A DNA stretch of 64,000 nt, taken from CAYWQB01 sp964460785 (lineage in GTDB: Bacteria; Chlamydiota; Chlamydiia; Chlamydiales; CAYWQB01). The position numbers and the translations under genes were made by a program. Numbering within the stretch: the first letter of the stretch is position 1; each line of letters starts with the position of its first letter. Below the pieces are notes generated by a model. It worked only from the letters and a program-made list of their open reading frames with translations, searched no databases and was not told the origin of the DNA. The stretch is from assembly GCA_964460785.1 (NCBI GenBank), contig CAYWQB010000004.1, positions 1 through 64,000 of the forward strand, in the 5' to 3' direction. Below are positions 1-8,137 of the stretch, piece by piece.

Positions 1-9
1 ATTTTTCAC

Positions 10-41
10 GCCCTCTGGAGTTTTTCCAGAGGGCTTTTTTT
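10..41 (+). terminator. Rho-independent terminator for a gene left of the window
   Basis: A perfect 9-bp stem (GCCCTCTGG at 10-18 with CCAGAGGGC at 26-34) with a 7-nt loop is followed by seven T. The T-run lies only on the plus-strand side, so it ends a plus-strand transcript coming from outside the window. It does not serve the minus-strand genes at 64-2478. Confidence 0.85.
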
Positions 42-63
42 ATGCCCCAAAATATTTGAAATC

Positions 64-702
64 TTACCAGTGTGCATTATCCATGAGATGGATTACTTTA
101 GGGTACTTTTCTCTCATGCTATCTGTATAGCCAAAAGCAAAGCACTTTTCTCTTAGCTGGTAAAGAAGTCTTTTAAAAGATTCATCTTTTGGGTTTAGGT
201 CTCCATTTTTTAATCCCTCGGAAATTTCATGGATGACCTCTTCTTTCAGGTTTATCCAATAAATTTTACTCAGGCACATACTGGTTAGCTCTGAATGATC
301 TTTGGAAATGGATTGTTGAAGAGAGCCTAAGAGAATTTTTGCTGCTTCTTTTTTTCCTTTTCCAGGCTCTTTAAGAGCAGCTTCTGCTTGTTTCACTTTA
401 GAGAAAGGATGCGCTTTTGCTTGATCCAAGGTCGTTCTTTGATGACTGTTTGGTTGTCTTAATTCCTTAATTCTATTTTTTAAGAATCCCTTTTGCCTTT
501 CTATAACATCTTTTTTGCGAAGAGTAAAAAAGTGAAAAACTCTAGCCATAAGTCGGTCTAAGCCCGTTTTAGCGACAAGAATTCCCTCTCGGTTGACCTT
601 ATATAAGTGCAAGTGCTGAGTATTTGCTAGGTGATCAATTTGATCTAAAGCTTTGTCAATAGCGTGATGTCTGCTCAAGCTTGAGGGGTGTATGCTTCCC
701 AT
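64..702 (-). CDS. hypothetical protein sharing an N-terminal module with its upstream neighbour
   Basis: A 212-residue soluble, lysine-rich protein that I do not recognise. Residues 32-53 follow the pattern HLYKxxxxGxLxxxTGLxRxxA, and the 585-residue protein encoded just upstream carries the same pattern at the same residue numbers without gaps. The rest looks helical (region 60-130 is strongly charged). No signal peptide or membrane segment is seen. The ATG at 702 is preceded by AGAAGG at a suitable distance and lies 18 nt after the neighbour's stop, so the two are probably co-transcribed. The shared N-terminus may be a secretion or targeting module of a lineage-specific family, which is inference only. 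Confidence 0.75.
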   Translation of the reverse strand: MGSIHPSSLSRHHAIDKALDQIDHLANTQHLHLYKVNREGILVAKTGLDRLMARVFHFFTLRKKDVIERQKGFLKNRIKELRQPNSHQRTTLDQAKAHPFSKVKQAEAALKEPGKGKKEAAKILLGSLQQSISKDHSELTSMCLSKIYWINLKEEVIHEISEGLKNGDLNPKDESFKRLLYQLREKCFAFGYTDSMREKYPKVIHLMDNAHW

Positions 703-720
703 CTTAAACCTTCTCTGTTT

Positions 721-2478
721 CTATCTCAAAATATTCTGCCTTACCCATCCAACTAGACGAGGGTCAAACTGATTTAAAAACCCTGTTGCAAGGTTGTAGT
801 GGCTTGTCTGGATGCCTATACCAGAATGACGGTGATTCAAGTCTTGTGTGATAAGAGCAAAAGCAATCTGGACATGAGTAAGCTTTTCTTCAGGTACCCC
901 AGCCCCTCTTAACTGTGCTGTTAGCTCTCTAGAGATTTCCTTTGGCCTTCCAAAGCTTCCAAGGTTCCTAAGCAAGCTTGCTGCTCTTCTTAAGTTTAAA
1001 GGACCTTCTCTCATGGCTTCTTTTTTTACTTTAATAAGGTTCGCAGAAAGCCCCATGGAAGTCCCATGCTCAAAAGAGAGCCCATTGCCTATTGGGGGGT
1101 GGTTCATGACCATTAAAAAGTCTTGAGCAGACATAAGGTGTGCATGACCAGAGGCATGAATCAAAGAGTTTAACCGCTCTGCATCGCCACTATCTGCAGA
1201 ACTTATACATACCCTTCTTAAAAGAGCATCATTTATACCTCTTGCCATAGGCTCTCTCAGCGCAATTGCTTCATAAGCAATGGCTTGAAGAGTTGTTTTG
1301 GGAAGTTGATCGAGGTTTTCCCTCATGAAGCTTTCACAAGAAGAGTGTTTGGCCACGTCTCGGATTGCGCTACTTAGTTGAAAGTTTGAGACAGAAGTAG
1401 TGGAAGGAGGTAAGACGAGTAAGGCAAAGCTCCTTTGGGTTTGTAGGTGCTCTTTACTGAATTCTTGTCCAGGCCGGGGTTCAGGAGCTCCCGGTATTGG
1501 CCCTTCTAGGATTCTCTTCTCAACTTGCATATCAACCTGTATTTTCTCAGGAAGAAGAGATAAGGAGTTTTCATTATAAAGGCTAAGAAACTGCTTTTTT
1601 GTCCCTTCATGGGGGTTTCTCTTGAAGATCTCATAGGAAAGTTCAAGTTTTTTAGCTCCTAGAAGGCGTGTATCGGCTATCCCTACGCTATCCAGCTGAT
1701 TTAATAGAATCTGCATCTTGTTACTAGTTAGAGGTCTACCTTGGCTTAAAATTCCTGCTACGGGTCCCTTAAAAACCGCTTGTAGATCTTGTGCGAAGCT
1801 TACTTCAGATCCTGATACCCAAGCGGGTATTGTGCGATTCTCTATTTGCTCGAATGGAATAGGAGTTTTACCTTCAAAACCAACCTCTCTTTTAAATGAA
1901 GCAATTAAGCTGTCCTTTTCTGTGGGATGAGCTCCAGAAAGATAATCGACATAGACAGAGACAGCTTCATATTTAAGCTCATCTGGCAAGCCTTTTAGCT
2001 CTCTAAAAACCTCTTTATGGCTCTCTTTTCTTGCAAACTTAGCGCCATCATAGATAGCCATCTCAGCGATAGTTGCTCCTAAACGCTGTTTGTTTTTTGC
2101 TACATTTTGCAGGTTGTGGATAAGGGATTGGGTTTGAATGACTTGTCTAGTGGAAACTTTTCCACCACTAGGCGTTTTAGGAAAAAACCGATGGAATAAC
2201 CCCATCGGAACACGAGCCTTGATAGCCTGAATAATAGAAAATTGTCGGAAAAGTTTGTTCGCACGGCTAATGGCATTTCTTTGTTTTGCTGAACTAGAGC
2301 GCAACTTATTAGCAAGTTGAGCAACCTTTCGCCTCAGTCCTGTACGCTGTGTTAGGCGGCCCTGACTATCTAGCTTGTATAGGTGAGCCTCTTTTCTATC
2401 TGCAATTCCCTCGAAGTCTGAGGGTTGCTGTGAGCTGTGTCTTTCTGGGCCTCTATAGCCCCCCTCAATCCCAGACAT
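721..2478 (-). CDS. large hypothetical protein, first gene of a two-gene operon
   Basis: A 585-residue protein without recognised domains. Residues 32-53 carry the HLYKxxxxGxLxxxTGLxRxxA module found at identical positions in the 212-residue protein downstream. The first 30 residues are polar and rich in Gly, Ser and Gln, as in many type III secretion substrates, and there is no Sec signal peptide. The body is predicted mainly helical with an alkaline segment around 50-80. The ATG start is supported by AAAAGGGG just upstream. The AT-rich gap 2479-2575 separates it from the divergent caspase-like gene and must hold both promoters. An effector or inclusion protein is plausible but not shown. 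Confidence 0.75.
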   Translation of the reverse strand: MSGIEGGYRGPERHSSQQPSDFEGIADRKEAHLYKLDSQGRLTQRTGLRRKVAQLANKLRSSSAKQRNAISRANKLFRQFSIIQAIKARVPMGLFHRFFPKTPSGGKVSTRQVIQTQSLIHNLQNVAKNKQRLGATIAEMAIYDGAKFARKESHKEVFRELKGLPDELKYEAVSVYVDYLSGAHPTEKDSLIASFKREVGFEGKTPIPFEQIENRTIPAWVSGSEVSFAQDLQAVFKGPVAGILSQGRPLTSNKMQILLNQLDSVGIADTRLLGAKKLELSYEIFKRNPHEGTKKQFLSLYNENSLSLLPEKIQVDMQVEKRILEGPIPGAPEPRPGQEFSKEHLQTQRSFALLVLPPSTTSVSNFQLSSAIRDVAKHSSCESFMRENLDQLPKTTLQAIAYEAIALREPMARGINDALLRRVCISSADSGDAERLNSLIHASGHAHLMSAQDFLMVMNHPPIGNGLSFEHGTSMGLSANLIKVKKEAMREGPLNLRRAASLLRNLGSFGRPKEISRELTAQLRGAGVPEEKLTHVQIAFALITQDLNHRHSGIGIQTSHYNLATGFLNQFDPRLVGWVRQNILR

Positions 2479-2575
2479 ATACTAACCCCTTTTATATACC
2501 TTATTTTAATAATATCATAAATGTTTGTATTTTTGTAATATTTCATTATTTTATTAGTTTGATTATTTGTGTTTT

Positions 2576-4222
2576 ATGAGTGTTAGTAGGTCTTCTTTTG
2601 ACTATTTAGATAAATCAAGTTTTGTAGAGAGTGAAGAAGAGGAGCATGATTATTTTCTGCCAGGTGAAGACAAATGCTTCATAGTGACAAAGGCAGTTAT
2701 GAAAGGGGGATTTCGTTGTTTTGATAATGTGCTGGACCTAGAAGAGCAGCTACCAGCATTTTCTAGTCACTCAGTATGTCGAATACCTGAAGAAGAGCGT
2801 GTATTTGCACTTTATCAGCAAGCCTTTGACCGATTTGAAGCAAAGCCCTTTGAGGTAGATCAAGAGATGTATGACCATCTCAAAGATAGCGCTAGAGCGC
2901 TTAGTAATCAGCAGTACTTAGCTCTTTCTGAAAAACTAGAGGAGGAGCACAAAAAGTTTTTATCTTTGTTTTTGGCAGGAGATCTTTATAGAGCTTTTAG
3001 TTCACCATTGAGTGACTTACAAGAGTTCCCAGAAGGGTCTTCAAAACCAAAGGCTCTTTTCTTTTTCCCTGAGCATAGTCATAACCAAGCTTTTGCTGAT
3101 ACCCCTTTGCACTTAGTTGCCGGAGAGCTAGAAGAGCAGGGGCATGATGTTGTGGTTAAGCAAGTAGGATCTCTTGAAGAGATAAAGCAGGAGATGAAAC
3201 GCCATAATGTAAAAATTGATACATTAGTGATCGGAGGTCATGGCTCACCTCACTCCATTACTTTAGGAGATCCTTACCTTAAATCTTATGGAGAAACGGA
3301 GATCACTTTCCAGTCAGCTCTTGAAGAGATTAATCACTATTTAGCTCCTGAAAGCTTAGCTCTGCTTTATTCTTGCTCGACAGGGCACAGGGATGACTTT
3401 ATGGAGAATATGGCTGACTACTTTTTGGGTAAGCTTAGTCATCTAAAAGAAGTGCGTGCTCCTAAGTACACAGCACGCGCGATCAATCTCGCTGTGGATC
3501 GCGAAGGAAACTTTTTGTTCGATGACTCTATGCGACCAGAGGTAGCAACGGTTCCTTTAGGAGATTTTACCTATGTGGCTAAGCGCCCTGTAAGCTCCTC
3601 TTCAAGCCTAAACCCTTTGTTGGCAAAAGTAAAAAATGTCTTTTCCCTACGTCAGTATCTTGCAGAGATCTCAACAAAGTCTCTATCTGAAGCGGAATGG
3701 TTTGAGGCTATTAATTATGCTAAAGAAGAAGGAATGCTCCTTTCTGGGCTGCTTCTTGTAGAAAAGGCTGGCTTTTCTTCTACCTTGACTGCACAAGCAG
3801 TCGCCGATTTTGTAGCCCTTGAACCTGCAAGCCCCTACAGCAACCTTTATGAAAAGATCAATAATGAGAGCTATACGGGAAAGCTCGCACTACAAGAAGC
3901 AAAAAAAAACTTAATGCGCCTTAGCTTAGAGAAAGAGGTGGCTAGGTGTGAGCAAGCTGCACAAAAAACAAGCTTAGTGGATCAGAGCTTGTTCTTTGAA
4001 GAGTGGATCAATGATCTTGAGCAGCTCATAGATAGACTTGTTGAAATTTCAGAGAGTATAAGGTGGTGGGTGGGGCTGCCTCTTCGGATCAGCCAAAAGA
4101 TATGGGAGATCTTAATTGAAACTCCTTATTCCCTGCTCAAGAGCTTGTGCACTCGGATTGCAGCAATGAAGCGCTCTTGCTTGCAGATTTTTAAATCTTA
4201 TAGTCGAAAAGCAACCTTTTAG
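2576..4222 (+). CDS. putative clan CD (caspase/CHAT-like) cysteine peptidase
   Basis: The ATG at 2576 gives 548 residues; an in-frame TTG at 2567 would add three, and the numbering here uses that longer form. Residues about 160-330 look like a caspase-haemoglobinase fold: a beta strand (KALFFFP), then LVIGGHGSP with candidate catalytic His225, then LALLYSCSTG with candidate catalytic Cys270. HG followed about 45 residues later by SC after hydrophobic strands is the signature of caspases, legumain, CHAT and C80 peptidases. The N-terminus is acidic (ESEEEE at 21-26) and the C-terminal third is helical and ends in an amphipathic, Trp-rich segment. No Sec signal is seen, so type III export is possible. 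Its stop overlaps the convergent EamA gene by 4 nt. The exact family is not certain. Confidence 0.7.
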   Translation: MSVSRSSFDYLDKSSFVESEEEEHDYFLPGEDKCFIVTKAVMKGGFRCFDNVLDLEEQLPAFSSHSVCRIPEEERVFALYQQAFDRFEAKPFEVDQEMYDHLKDSARALSNQQYLALSEKLEEEHKKFLSLFLAGDLYRAFSSPLSDLQEFPEGSSKPKALFFFPEHSHNQAFADTPLHLVAGELEEQGHDVVVKQVGSLEEIKQEMKRHNVKIDTLVIGGHGSPHSITLGDPYLKSYGETEITFQSALEEINHYLAPESLALLYSCSTGHRDDFMENMADYFLGKLSHLKEVRAPKYTARAINLAVDREGNFLFDDSMRPEVATVPLGDFTYVAKRPVSSSSSLNPLLAKVKNVFSLRQYLAEISTKSLSEAEWFEAINYAKEEGMLLSGLLLVEKAGFSSTLTAQAVADFVALEPASPYSNLYEKINNESYTGKLALQEAKKNLMRLSLEKEVARCEQAAQKTSLVDQSLFFEEWINDLEQLIDRLVEISESIRWWVGLPLRISQKIWEILIETPYSLLKSLCTRIAAMKRSCLQIFKSYSRKATF

Positions 4223-5184
4223 GCTGCCTTTCGACTTTCCTCCTCTGCTTCAGACCGGCTGAAAAGAGAAAGAGGATTAATAACAGGAAGGACCCCTCTT
4301 GGGATAGCCAGCAAGCTACAGCCAAGAGTAACCAAAAGCCCTGAAAGAACAAGAGGCATGGAAAAACAAGCCTTGCCAAAACCAATCAGAATAAAGATCG
4401 ATAAGACAGGTACAAAGTAAGGAAGTAAGCTAAGAATGTTTAACTTACCCTTGCTTAGTGCTTTTTGCCAGATACATAGTGAAAGCCCCATAATCACAAG
4501 GCCATGAAAGGCGACAATCAGCATTTGGGTCATCGATGGAATCACAAACTGCTCTTCAAAAATCAGATGGGAAATCAGACCCATACCTGAGACGGGAGCT
4601 GCAAGCATCAAGCTTTGAAAAGGAGGGGAATCCTTTTTATATAGCTTGGTAAAGAAGCTATAAGCAGCCCAACAAAGACCAGAAGCTAAAGCAAGGGAAA
4701 TTCCGATGGCATTAGCTCCTAAAAGATCATGGAGGGAGCAGTCATGTGCACAGCAAACAAAAATACCCATAACAGCAAGAAGAGTAGATACTAGGTGCAT
4801 TGGGCGAAACTGAATCATACGAACAGCAATACAAAGGCCTGTTAAAAACAATGGCCATAAATAGTATAGAAGCTCAGCTTGTGCAGGCTCTAGAAAGCGG
4901 AACGCTAGACAGTAGGTTGCTTGGTTGAAGAAAAGACATAAAGGTCCAATCACCCAAAAGCGTCGCTTTTTAGGTAAGACCGCGCTAAAATTACCCTTTT
5001 TCCAGGAAATAAGTAAGCCTGGGAGAAAAGAAAAACCAAAGACAAGGAACATTAACTCAAAAGGAGGGATATCCGTTAACTCGGACATGGAAGATGGGCA
5101 GGTGGCCCAGAGGGTGACGGCTAAAAGCCCTAGAAGAAGGGGAGTATTTTTTATTCTAAATAAAAACCTCTTCGCATACGACAT
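4219..5184 (-). CDS. EamA/DMT-family inner-membrane exporter
   Basis: A 321-residue, very hydrophobic protein with about ten membrane segments, the usual size and topology of the drug/metabolite transporter superfamily with two EamA repeats. The segment around 98-113 (EPAQAELLYYLWPLF) is the typical EamA pattern of a small-residue helix followed by a proline. Such proteins export amino acids or other metabolites; YddG-type aromatic amino acid exporters are the closest in feel, but the substrate cannot be read from sequence. It is divergent from a MarR regulator gene across 112-170 bp that contains a palindrome, so regulation by that neighbour is likely. Confidence 0.8.
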   Translation of the reverse strand: MSYAKRFLFRIKNTPLLLGLLAVTLWATCPSSMSELTDIPPFELMFLVFGFSFLPGLLISWKKGNFSAVLPKKRRFWVIGPLCLFFNQATYCLAFRFLEPAQAELLYYLWPLFLTGLCIAVRMIQFRPMHLVSTLLAVMGIFVCCAHDCSLHDLLGANAIGISLALASGLCWAAYSFFTKLYKKDSPPFQSLMLAAPVSGMGLISHLIFEEQFVIPSMTQMLIVAFHGLVIMGLSLCIWQKALSKGKLNILSLLPYFVPVLSIFILIGFGKACFSMPLVLSGLLVTLGCSLLAIPRGVLPVINPLSLFSRSEAEEESRKAA

Positions 5185-5260
5185 ATAAGTATGGATGGGT
5201 TGGTTAATAGATATTTAGTATTCTAAAGGATTTTCCGTTAAAAGTCAAGGAGTATGAGGG

Positions 5261-5275
5261 TTTCCTAGGGGGAAA
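5261..5275. promoter_or_regulatory. candidate MarR operator palindrome
   Basis: TTTCC-TAGGG-GGAAA is a short inverted repeat in the gap between the divergent EamA exporter and MarR regulator genes. MarR proteins bind palindromes in such gaps, often controlling both genes. Assignment is by position only. Confidence 0.35.
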
Positions 5276-5353
5276 TTTCGTTTGTATTCAAAATAATTGG
5301 CTCTTTTCGAGAGGGTTTGGGACAAGTTATATATTTTGAGGTCTAAAGAAAAT

Positions 5354-5848
5354 ATGGAAGAGAGTTATCAGAAAGCGTGTTGTGATGAGGTATTGATTGC
5401 CCTAAGAAGAATTACCCGTGCAATTGCAATTCACTCAAAAAAGCTGCGCTCCAAGGTAGGGCTTACAGGTCCACAAGCTGTTGTATTGAAGGAAGTCTTG
5501 GCTCATGGGGAGCTTCTTATGGGGCAGCTAGCTCATGAAGTTAGCCTAAGCCAGGCGACGGTCACCTCTATTATTGGACGTTTAGAGCAGAAGGGGTTGG
5601 TCACACGAGTGCGTTCTGATAAGGATCGACGTAAGGTGTACGTAAAGGCTACAGAAGAAGGAGAGAGTGTCTTTTCGGGAACGCCCTCTCTTTTGCAAGA
5701 ATCATTCTTAAAAAAGTTTACAAGTTTAGAGGACTGGGAGCAGAGCTTGATCATTGCCGGATTGCAGAGAGTAGCCAATATGATGATGGCAGATGATATT
5801 GATGCAGCTCCCTTCCTAACAGTAGAGCCAAATATTGAACAAAGGTAA
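5354..5848 (+). CDS. MarR-family transcriptional regulator
   Basis: The frame is open from a TTG at 5297, but homology begins at the ATG at 5354, giving 164 residues, a normal MarR length. Residues about 40-102 form the winged helix: a recognition helix region (LSQATVTSIIGRLEQKGLV) followed by the wing with the conserved DRR (91-93, SDKDRRKVYVKAT). MarR dimers repress genes until a small ligand is bound. The gene is divergent from the EamA exporter, a classic repressor/exporter pairing. The next small gene starts 4 nt after the stop, so the regulator may also be co-transcribed with the orphan genes downstream. Confidence 0.85.
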   Translation: MEESYQKACCDEVLIALRRITRAIAIHSKKLRSKVGLTGPQAVVLKEVLAHGELLMGQLAHEVSLSQATVTSIIGRLEQKGLVTRVRSDKDRRKVYVKATEEGESVFSGTPSLLQESFLKKFTSLEDWEQSLIIAGLQRVANMMMADDIDAAPFLTVEPNIEQR

Positions 5849-5852
5849 ATGA

Positions 5853-6197
5853 ATGACGAGTCCTTATTATCAAATCTTACGATCGAGTGTTTTTCCTGGT
5901 GCTGAACTAACCTTTAGTCTCGCTGCACAAAATAGACTTCGTCGCCTCTCACAGAGAGATCCTGCAGATAGACAGGGGGCCATGCGCCTAGCTTTACTTA
6001 CCCTAGCTGATATCGCACAAGAAGCATCTCTAACAGCAGCTCTTGCATACTTCCCTATTAACTATAGCCGGGCTTTTACGGTTGGTTCAACTTTTTTTAG
6101 TGGGACTTCCTTGGCTATGAATACACTGTATCAGCTTTCTATGGGAGCAGGGGTTGTTAGTTCTGGATGTAGGTTGTTAGGAATGATGCTAAGATAG
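5853..6197 (+). CDS. small orphan protein with hydrophobic C-terminal half
   Basis: 114 residues, not recognised. A polar, Arg-rich first half is followed by alternating small and hydrophobic residues (ALAYFPINY, GTSLAMNTLYQLSMGAGVV), which could be one or two weak membrane segments. It starts 4 nt after the MarR stop. It resembles in layout, not clearly in sequence, the small proteins at 6269 and 8138, which also end in a Gly/Ala-rich hydrophobic stretch. Inclusion-membrane or secreted proteins of chlamydiae often look like this, but nothing proves it. Confidence 0.6.
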   Translation: MTSPYYQILRSSVFPGAELTFSLAAQNRLRRLSQRDPADRQGAMRLALLTLADIAQEASLTAALAYFPINYSRAFTVGSTFFSGTSLAMNTLYQLSMGAGVVSSGCRLLGMMLR

Positions 6198-6268
6198 TAG
6201 ATTGACTTGAGGTTGTCTTTTACTTTTCTTGAAGTTACTCTTTATTTTTTCTTATAAAGGAGTGCGAT

Positions 6269-6640
6269 ATGTCGACGATCCCTTATACAGCCCCTCTCCA
6301 AGTTGCCCTAGTAGGGGCCAACTGCCTAATTGGAAAAAATGCAAAGGGTGCAGCAAACAATGTCAGTAGGCTCTATGGTCACGATCAAAATGTGATGGCA
6401 CGAACTGAAAATGTGAAAGAGAGAGCTTTGGTAAGTAGCGACTTTTCTTTAATCATGGTCCACTCCTCGATGTTCGGGACTGCAATGGAGCTTCTAGGTA
6501 AAATAACCGCAAACTCTTTTATTGAAAGAGTGGGTATGAAATTTTGTTGTGCGGCGCTTACTTTTTCAGCAGGAGCAGCTGCCGTTGCAACTTATCATGC
6601 AACGGACCTCACCTGTATGTCTTTTAGCCGACAGGTTTAG
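6269..6640 (+). CDS. small orphan protein with Gly/Ala-rich hydrophobic C-terminus
   Basis: 123 residues, not recognised. A strong ribosome site (AAAGGAG) precedes the ATG. The N-terminal 60 residues are polar and contain NNVSRLYG. Residues about 85-110 are a hydrophobic small-residue stretch (FSAGAAAVATYHAT). The 149-residue protein at 8138 has a similar order: a polar start with RELYG, then a GGSVLAAGGARLAAH stretch. The two may be distant paralogues. The sequence CTTATAAAGG at the ribosome site recurs twice in the hairpin downstream of this gene. Confidence 0.6.
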   Translation: MSTIPYTAPLQVALVGANCLIGKNAKGAANNVSRLYGHDQNVMARTENVKERALVSSDFSLIMVHSSMFGTAMELLGKITANSFIERVGMKFCCAALTFSAGAAAVATYHATDLTCMSFSRQV

Positions 6641-6647
6641 TTTTCCT

Positions 6648-6690
6648 CTTATAAAGGTCCTTATTTGAGTGAAATAAACCCCTTTATAAG
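6648..6690. repeat. long imperfect hairpin between two small accessory genes
   Basis: CTTATAAAGG (6648-6657) pairs perfectly with CCTTTATAAG (6681-6690), and inside it TTATTT (6661-6666) pairs with AAATAA (6672-6677) around GAGTG. It starts 8 nt after a stop codon and is followed at once by TATAAT (6693-6698). It could terminate the gene before, be an operator for the promoter of the next gene, or stabilise mRNA. No immediate T-run follows, so a simple terminator is less likely. Confidence 0.6.
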
Positions 6691-6727
6691 GGTATAATTT
6701 CTCTTTTTTTTAAATAGAGAGATTGTT

Positions 6728-8137
6728 TTGAGTACATCACTGGCTATTGGTAAGCCGTCTTTCTTACCCTCTCCTAAAAAGCTAGGAACTGCATCTTTTG
6801 CAGCCAAAGCAGGCCCTTACTTGAAGGTGGGGAAGGGAGGTGTGATGCGTAGTGCTGTGGCACAAAATCACCGCTTCCAAGCTTTATGTAAAAAGTATGC
6901 CAGTATTCTTCAGGGAGTAAAATGGACAGGAAAAACGAGAGTCCTCTCAGGTGCTTCCTTGCGTATTTCAAGGAAAAAAGGCTTTCGTTCCTTATTACTC
7001 GTAGATAAAATTTTTCGTCAAAACACAGCGATCAAAGAAATCAAAAGCTCTGTTCTGAAGCGTGCTCTTTTTCGTCTTACCCTTTCAGAGACAGGCTATG
7101 CTCTTGTAGAGCGTGTAACAAAAGCTTCTTATCCCGTATTCCTCAAAGTCTATCGAGGCAATGAGAAAGGAGGGGAGTACCGTTTTGAAGGGAAGGCTCA
7201 TCAGATTACTGTTTCTTTAAAAAAGTCCTCTTTGACATTGAGAACAGATCAGGCGGGGCGCTTTCTTTTGAGTCGGCACACAATCCCCGAAATTATAGGT
7301 CATGAGATGATCCACCTTGTTCAGTGGGAGTCTGGCTTCTTTGCGCGAGAGCCTCTATTATCCGAAGAGGACTTGCTTTTGTGGAGCAATGCTTTAGAGA
7401 TGGGAAACATCGCAGGGATGGAGGGGCTCAATGTGGTCTGTCGGGGTCGCATCGTGACGGAAAATAAAATTTCAGAGGAGCTCGGCCTGGCTAAACGTTA
7501 TTATCATAGGACCTTTGACTCTTATAAAGATTTAGCTAGTAAAGAAGGAGTCCTTACAGAAGGAGTTACCCCTCTTATTCATGCTGTACAGATAGAAGAT
7601 GAGGTTGCAACACTCGCCTTTTTGCGGAGCGGTATGGACCCTAATCATTTAGATGAGGCAGGGTTTTCTAGTTTACATTATGCCCTTATGCATAAGGTTG
7701 ATGCTTCTATTGTCGCACAGCTATTAAAAGCTGGAGGGGATCTACATAAGCACAGCGCAGAGGGAGGCTCTGCAATTTTCATAGCCCTTCATAATTTGGA
7801 TTTTGCTTTCTTAGATCAGTTTGCAAATGTGGAGGACTTGCAACGTCCTTTTGAATTTTCTGGTAAACGGGTACCTCCTCTCCACTACTGTGCAGGAGCT
7901 AGTCATCACCGAGGGTTAGACTACTTATTGAGTAGAGGAGTAGATCGCTTACAAAAGTGTAGCGATGGGAAGTATGCCTCCTCCTATGCACAGCTAGCAG
8001 ATAACCCTCTCTTAGCGACTAAGCTAGCGTGTGCTGAAGTACAAGAAGAAAAAAGTCAGATGATGAAAAAGTTAAGTGATGAGATGATCCTCTTTTTGGT
8101 CATGGAGATGACTATGTTGACAGTAGATGGAGGATAA
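6728..8137 (+). CDS. HEXXH putative zinc metallopeptidase with C-terminal ankyrin repeats
   Basis: 469 residues from a TTG preceded by TAGAGAGA; the next good ATG (6845) would shorten it by 39. Residues 188-200 read EIIGHEMIHLVQW, with HEMIH at 192-196 matching the zinc-binding and catalytic HEXXH of gluzincins and related peptidases. The third zinc ligand is not obvious. From about residue 275 the protein has at least four ankyrin-type units (GVTPLIHAV, GFSSLHYAL, GGSAIFIAL, RVPPLHYCA), a host-protein binding scaffold common in chlamydial effectors. There is no Sec signal. The combination suggests a secreted protease whose target is chosen by the ankyrin part, which is inference. The next gene follows without a gap. 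Confidence 0.7.
   Translation: MSTSLAIGKPSFLPSPKKLGTASFAAKAGPYLKVGKGGVMRSAVAQNHRFQALCKKYASILQGVKWTGKTRVLSGASLRISRKKGFRSLLLVDKIFRQNTAIKEIKSSVLKRALFRLTLSETGYALVERVTKASYPVFLKVYRGNEKGGEYRFEGKAHQITVSLKKSSLTLRTDQAGRFLLSRHTIPEIIGHEMIHLVQWESGFFAREPLLSEEDLLLWSNALEMGNIAGMEGLNVVCRGRIVTENKISEELGLAKRYYHRTFDSYKDLASKEGVLTEGVTPLIHAVQIEDEVATLAFLRSGMDPNHLDEAGFSSLHYALMHKVDASIVAQLLKAGGDLHKHSAEGGSAIFIALHNLDFAFLDQFANVEDLQRPFEFSGKRVPPLHYCAGASHHRGLDYLLSRGVDRLQKCSDGKYASSYAQLADNPLLATKLACAEVQEEKSQMMKKLSDEMILFLVMEMTMLTVDGG

Noticed and set aside
1718..1930. Plus-strand open frame inside the 585-residue protein gene
   Set aside because: No ribosome site or family likeness; it is antisense to a long gene with the better start and composition, as are most other short frames in the window.
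2479..2575. Divergent promoters for the 585-residue and caspase-like genes
   Set aside because: Several -10-like hexamers (for example TATGAT on the minus strand near 2514-2519) exist in this AT-rich gap, but none has a convincing -35, so no promoter is called.
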